Assembly: GCF_036227485.1 (NCBI RefSeq)
Contig: NZ_CP109479.1
Span: forward strand, 310,001-374,000
From: Streptomyces sp. NBC_01451
Lineage (GTDB): Bacteria > Actinomycetota > Actinomycetes > Streptomycetales > Streptomycetaceae
DNA length: 64,000 bases
Direction: 5' to 3'
The position numbers and the translations under genes were made by a program. This document shows, piece after piece, positions 62,835 to 64,000 of this stretch (the stretch's first letter is position 1; the number at the start of each line of letters is the position of its first letter). A model generated the notes under the pieces. The model was not told where the DNA came from. It did not search any database and was given only the letters and a program-made list of their open reading frames with translations.

Positions 62835-64000
62835 TCACGCCAACTGCTGCGGCAACGGCCGGGGATCGACGGCGCCCGCGCGGCGGCGGGCCGCCCACAG
62901 CCCCGCCGCGACGAGGGCGGCGGCCAGCCCCAGCAGGCCCACCGCACCGGCGAGAGTGCCGACCGCCGACTCCCCGGCGAGCAGCACCAGCGGGCAGACG
63001 AACTCGCCGCCGAAGAAGGCCGCCGTCCAGAGCCCCGTCCCACGCCCCCGGTCCTCGAACGACAGCCGGGACATCGCACTGGTCAGGAGGGCCGGCAGCA
63101 GCATGCCGGTGCCCACACAGTTGACCACCGCCCCGATCACCAGCAGCGGTGCGCTGCCCGCGAGGAACATCACTCCGAAGCCGACCGCGCAGACCGCGAG
63201 AACGGCGGGCAGCATCGGGTCGGGAGAACGCCTGAGCCGGGCGAAGGTGACCGCTCCACCCACGGTGGAGGCACTGGCGACCGCGGTGGCCAGTCCGATC
63301 ACGCCGGGGCTCTCCACCCCGAGGTCGTCGAGCAGGTACGCCATCTCCACCGGGACGGTGTAGAAGACCATCGCCCCGAAGAAGGTGAGGGCGCTGATGC
63401 CCGCCAACTGCCGCCAGGGGAACGCGCGGCGGACCATCGCCTCGGTCGGGGCCTCGTCGCCGGCCGCGCGAGCCGCGTGGACCGCCGGACTCGGCAGCAC
63501 GACGGCCATCAGCGGGGCCAGCACCAGGCTCACGGCGTACACCCAGAACGGCGCACGCCAGCCCGCCGATCCGGCGGCGCCGCCGATCACGAAGAAGACG
63601 GTGGCCGACGCCGAGGCGCACATGGTCTGCAGGGCGAGGTACTTCACCCGCTGCCGACCGGAGTAGTAGTCGCCGATCAGCGTCGTGCAGCAGGTCATGA
63701 TCGCCGCCTCGGCGACCCCGACCAGGGCCCGGCTTGCGATGATCCCACCCAGCGAGTCCAACCAGAGCGGTGCCGTGCCGAACAGCGCGTACAGGACGGT
63801 CGCCACGACCAGCAGGCGCTTGCGGCCCACCCGGTCCACGATCACACCGGCGAACGGAGCCAGCAGCGCCAGGGCCAGCGCCGGAACGGTCAGCGCCAGG
63901 GGCACCAGCGCCTTGGCCCCCGACACCGACGCGAAGTGGTCCTGCATCCTTGGCAGCACCGGGGCGATCAGCACCGCCCCCAGGATCGGCAGGCAGCTGC
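62835..64000 (-). CDS. MFS transporter (partial, N-terminus outside the window)
   Basis: The C-terminal 388 residues are visible; the gene continues beyond 64000. Membrane helices alternate with short loops; the conserved cytosolic loop FAGVIVDRVGRKRLLVVA (between helices 2 and 3) is the MFS signature G-x-x-x-D-R-x-G-R-K. ALVGVAEAAIMTCCTTLIGDYY and LPALLTSAMSRLSFEDRGRGTG are further family features. Next to the aromatic catabolic operon it is likely to import its substrate; antibiotic efflux is the alternative. Confidence 0.9.
   Translation of the reverse strand, partial: SCLPILGAVLIAPVLPRMQDHFASVSGAKALVPLALTVPALALALLAPFAGVIVDRVGRKRLLVVATVLYALFGTAPLWLDSLGGIIASRALVGVAEAAIMTCCTTLIGDYYSGRQRVKYLALQTMCASASATVFFVIGGAAGSAGWRAPFWVYAVSLVLAPLMAVVLPSPAVHAARAAGDEAPTEAMVRRAFPWRQLAGISALTFFGAMVFYTVPVEMAYLLDDLGVESPGVIGLATAVASASTVGGAVTFARLRRSPDPMLPAVLAVCAVGFGVMFLAGSAPLLVIGAVVNCVGTGMLLPALLTSAMSRLSFEDRGRGTGLWTAAFFGGEFVCPLVLLAGESAVGTLAGAVGLLGLAAALVAAGLWAARRRAGAVDPRPLPQQLA

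Overview
The window is visibly very GC-rich, with GTG/TTG starts, ATGA/GTGA start-stop overlaps and gene families typical of Streptomyces: a LAL/LuxR regulator, serine/threonine kinases with fused binding domains, an MpaB-type oxygenase, many small secreted proteins, a sirtuin and a DUF4259 protein. The density of insertion sequences, truncated genes and integrase scraps suggests an accessory region such as a chromosome arm or a linear plasmid. No tRNA, rRNA, CRISPR array or replication origin was found.

Left part (1-14.5 kb). A partial gene tail is followed by a long inverted repeat that abuts a Fic-domain gene, then an integrase remnant. Next is a coupled pair: a cis-prenyltransferase and an MpaB-like oxygenase with EF-hands. 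An intact-looking IS701-family element sits exactly at the oxygenase stop codon, flanked by a CTAG duplication. After a decayed IS110 element comes a secreted toxin-like locus: a Scabin/pierisin-like ADP-ribosyltransferase followed on the same strand by a secreted ricin-B lectin protein (frameshifted). Divergent from it is a LAL regulator whose gene carries a TTA codon. An IS6 scrap and an acyl-CoA synthetase fragment follow.

Middle part (15-37 kb). This is a mosaic. It holds a conserved membrane protein, an MMPL transporter fragment, an IS3 element split by an IS110 element, small secreted proteins, an IS5 transposase broken by a 16-bp tandem duplication, a MerR/SDR divergent pair, and a second IS5-type element with a -1 slippery site. 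Further on are a ribbon-helix-helix/Fic-like toxin-antitoxin pair with a 9-bp repeat at its start, a four-EF-hand protein, a sirtuin and a SUFU-domain protein. A two-gene operon encodes a ThDP enzyme and a KAS III-like acyltransferase lacking the catalytic His motif; it is a candidate acyloin/hydroxyketone biosynthetic unit. A second IS701 element (TTAG duplication) lies just upstream of it.

Right part (37-64 kb). A three-gene operon encodes a lipoprotein and two paralogous kinases, each with a C-terminal periplasmic-binding-protein domain. Next come a mycothiol-type isomerase-like protein, ISL3 debris, a phytanoyl-CoA dioxygenase operon beside a broken AraC gene, and a sugar/inositol-type module (oxidoreductase and TIM-barrel isomerase) divergent from a LacI regulator, with three near-identical operators between them. 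The last 12 kb is a continuous ten-gene catabolic operon: two FAH-family hydrolases, a cyclase-family protein, a FAD monooxygenase, an amidohydrolase, an extradiol-type dioxygenase, two SDRs and a two-subunit CoA-transferase. It reads away from a divergent LysR regulator and lies next to an MFS transporter. It looks like an aromatic ring-hydroxylation, meta-cleavage and CoA-transfer pathway, substrate unknown.
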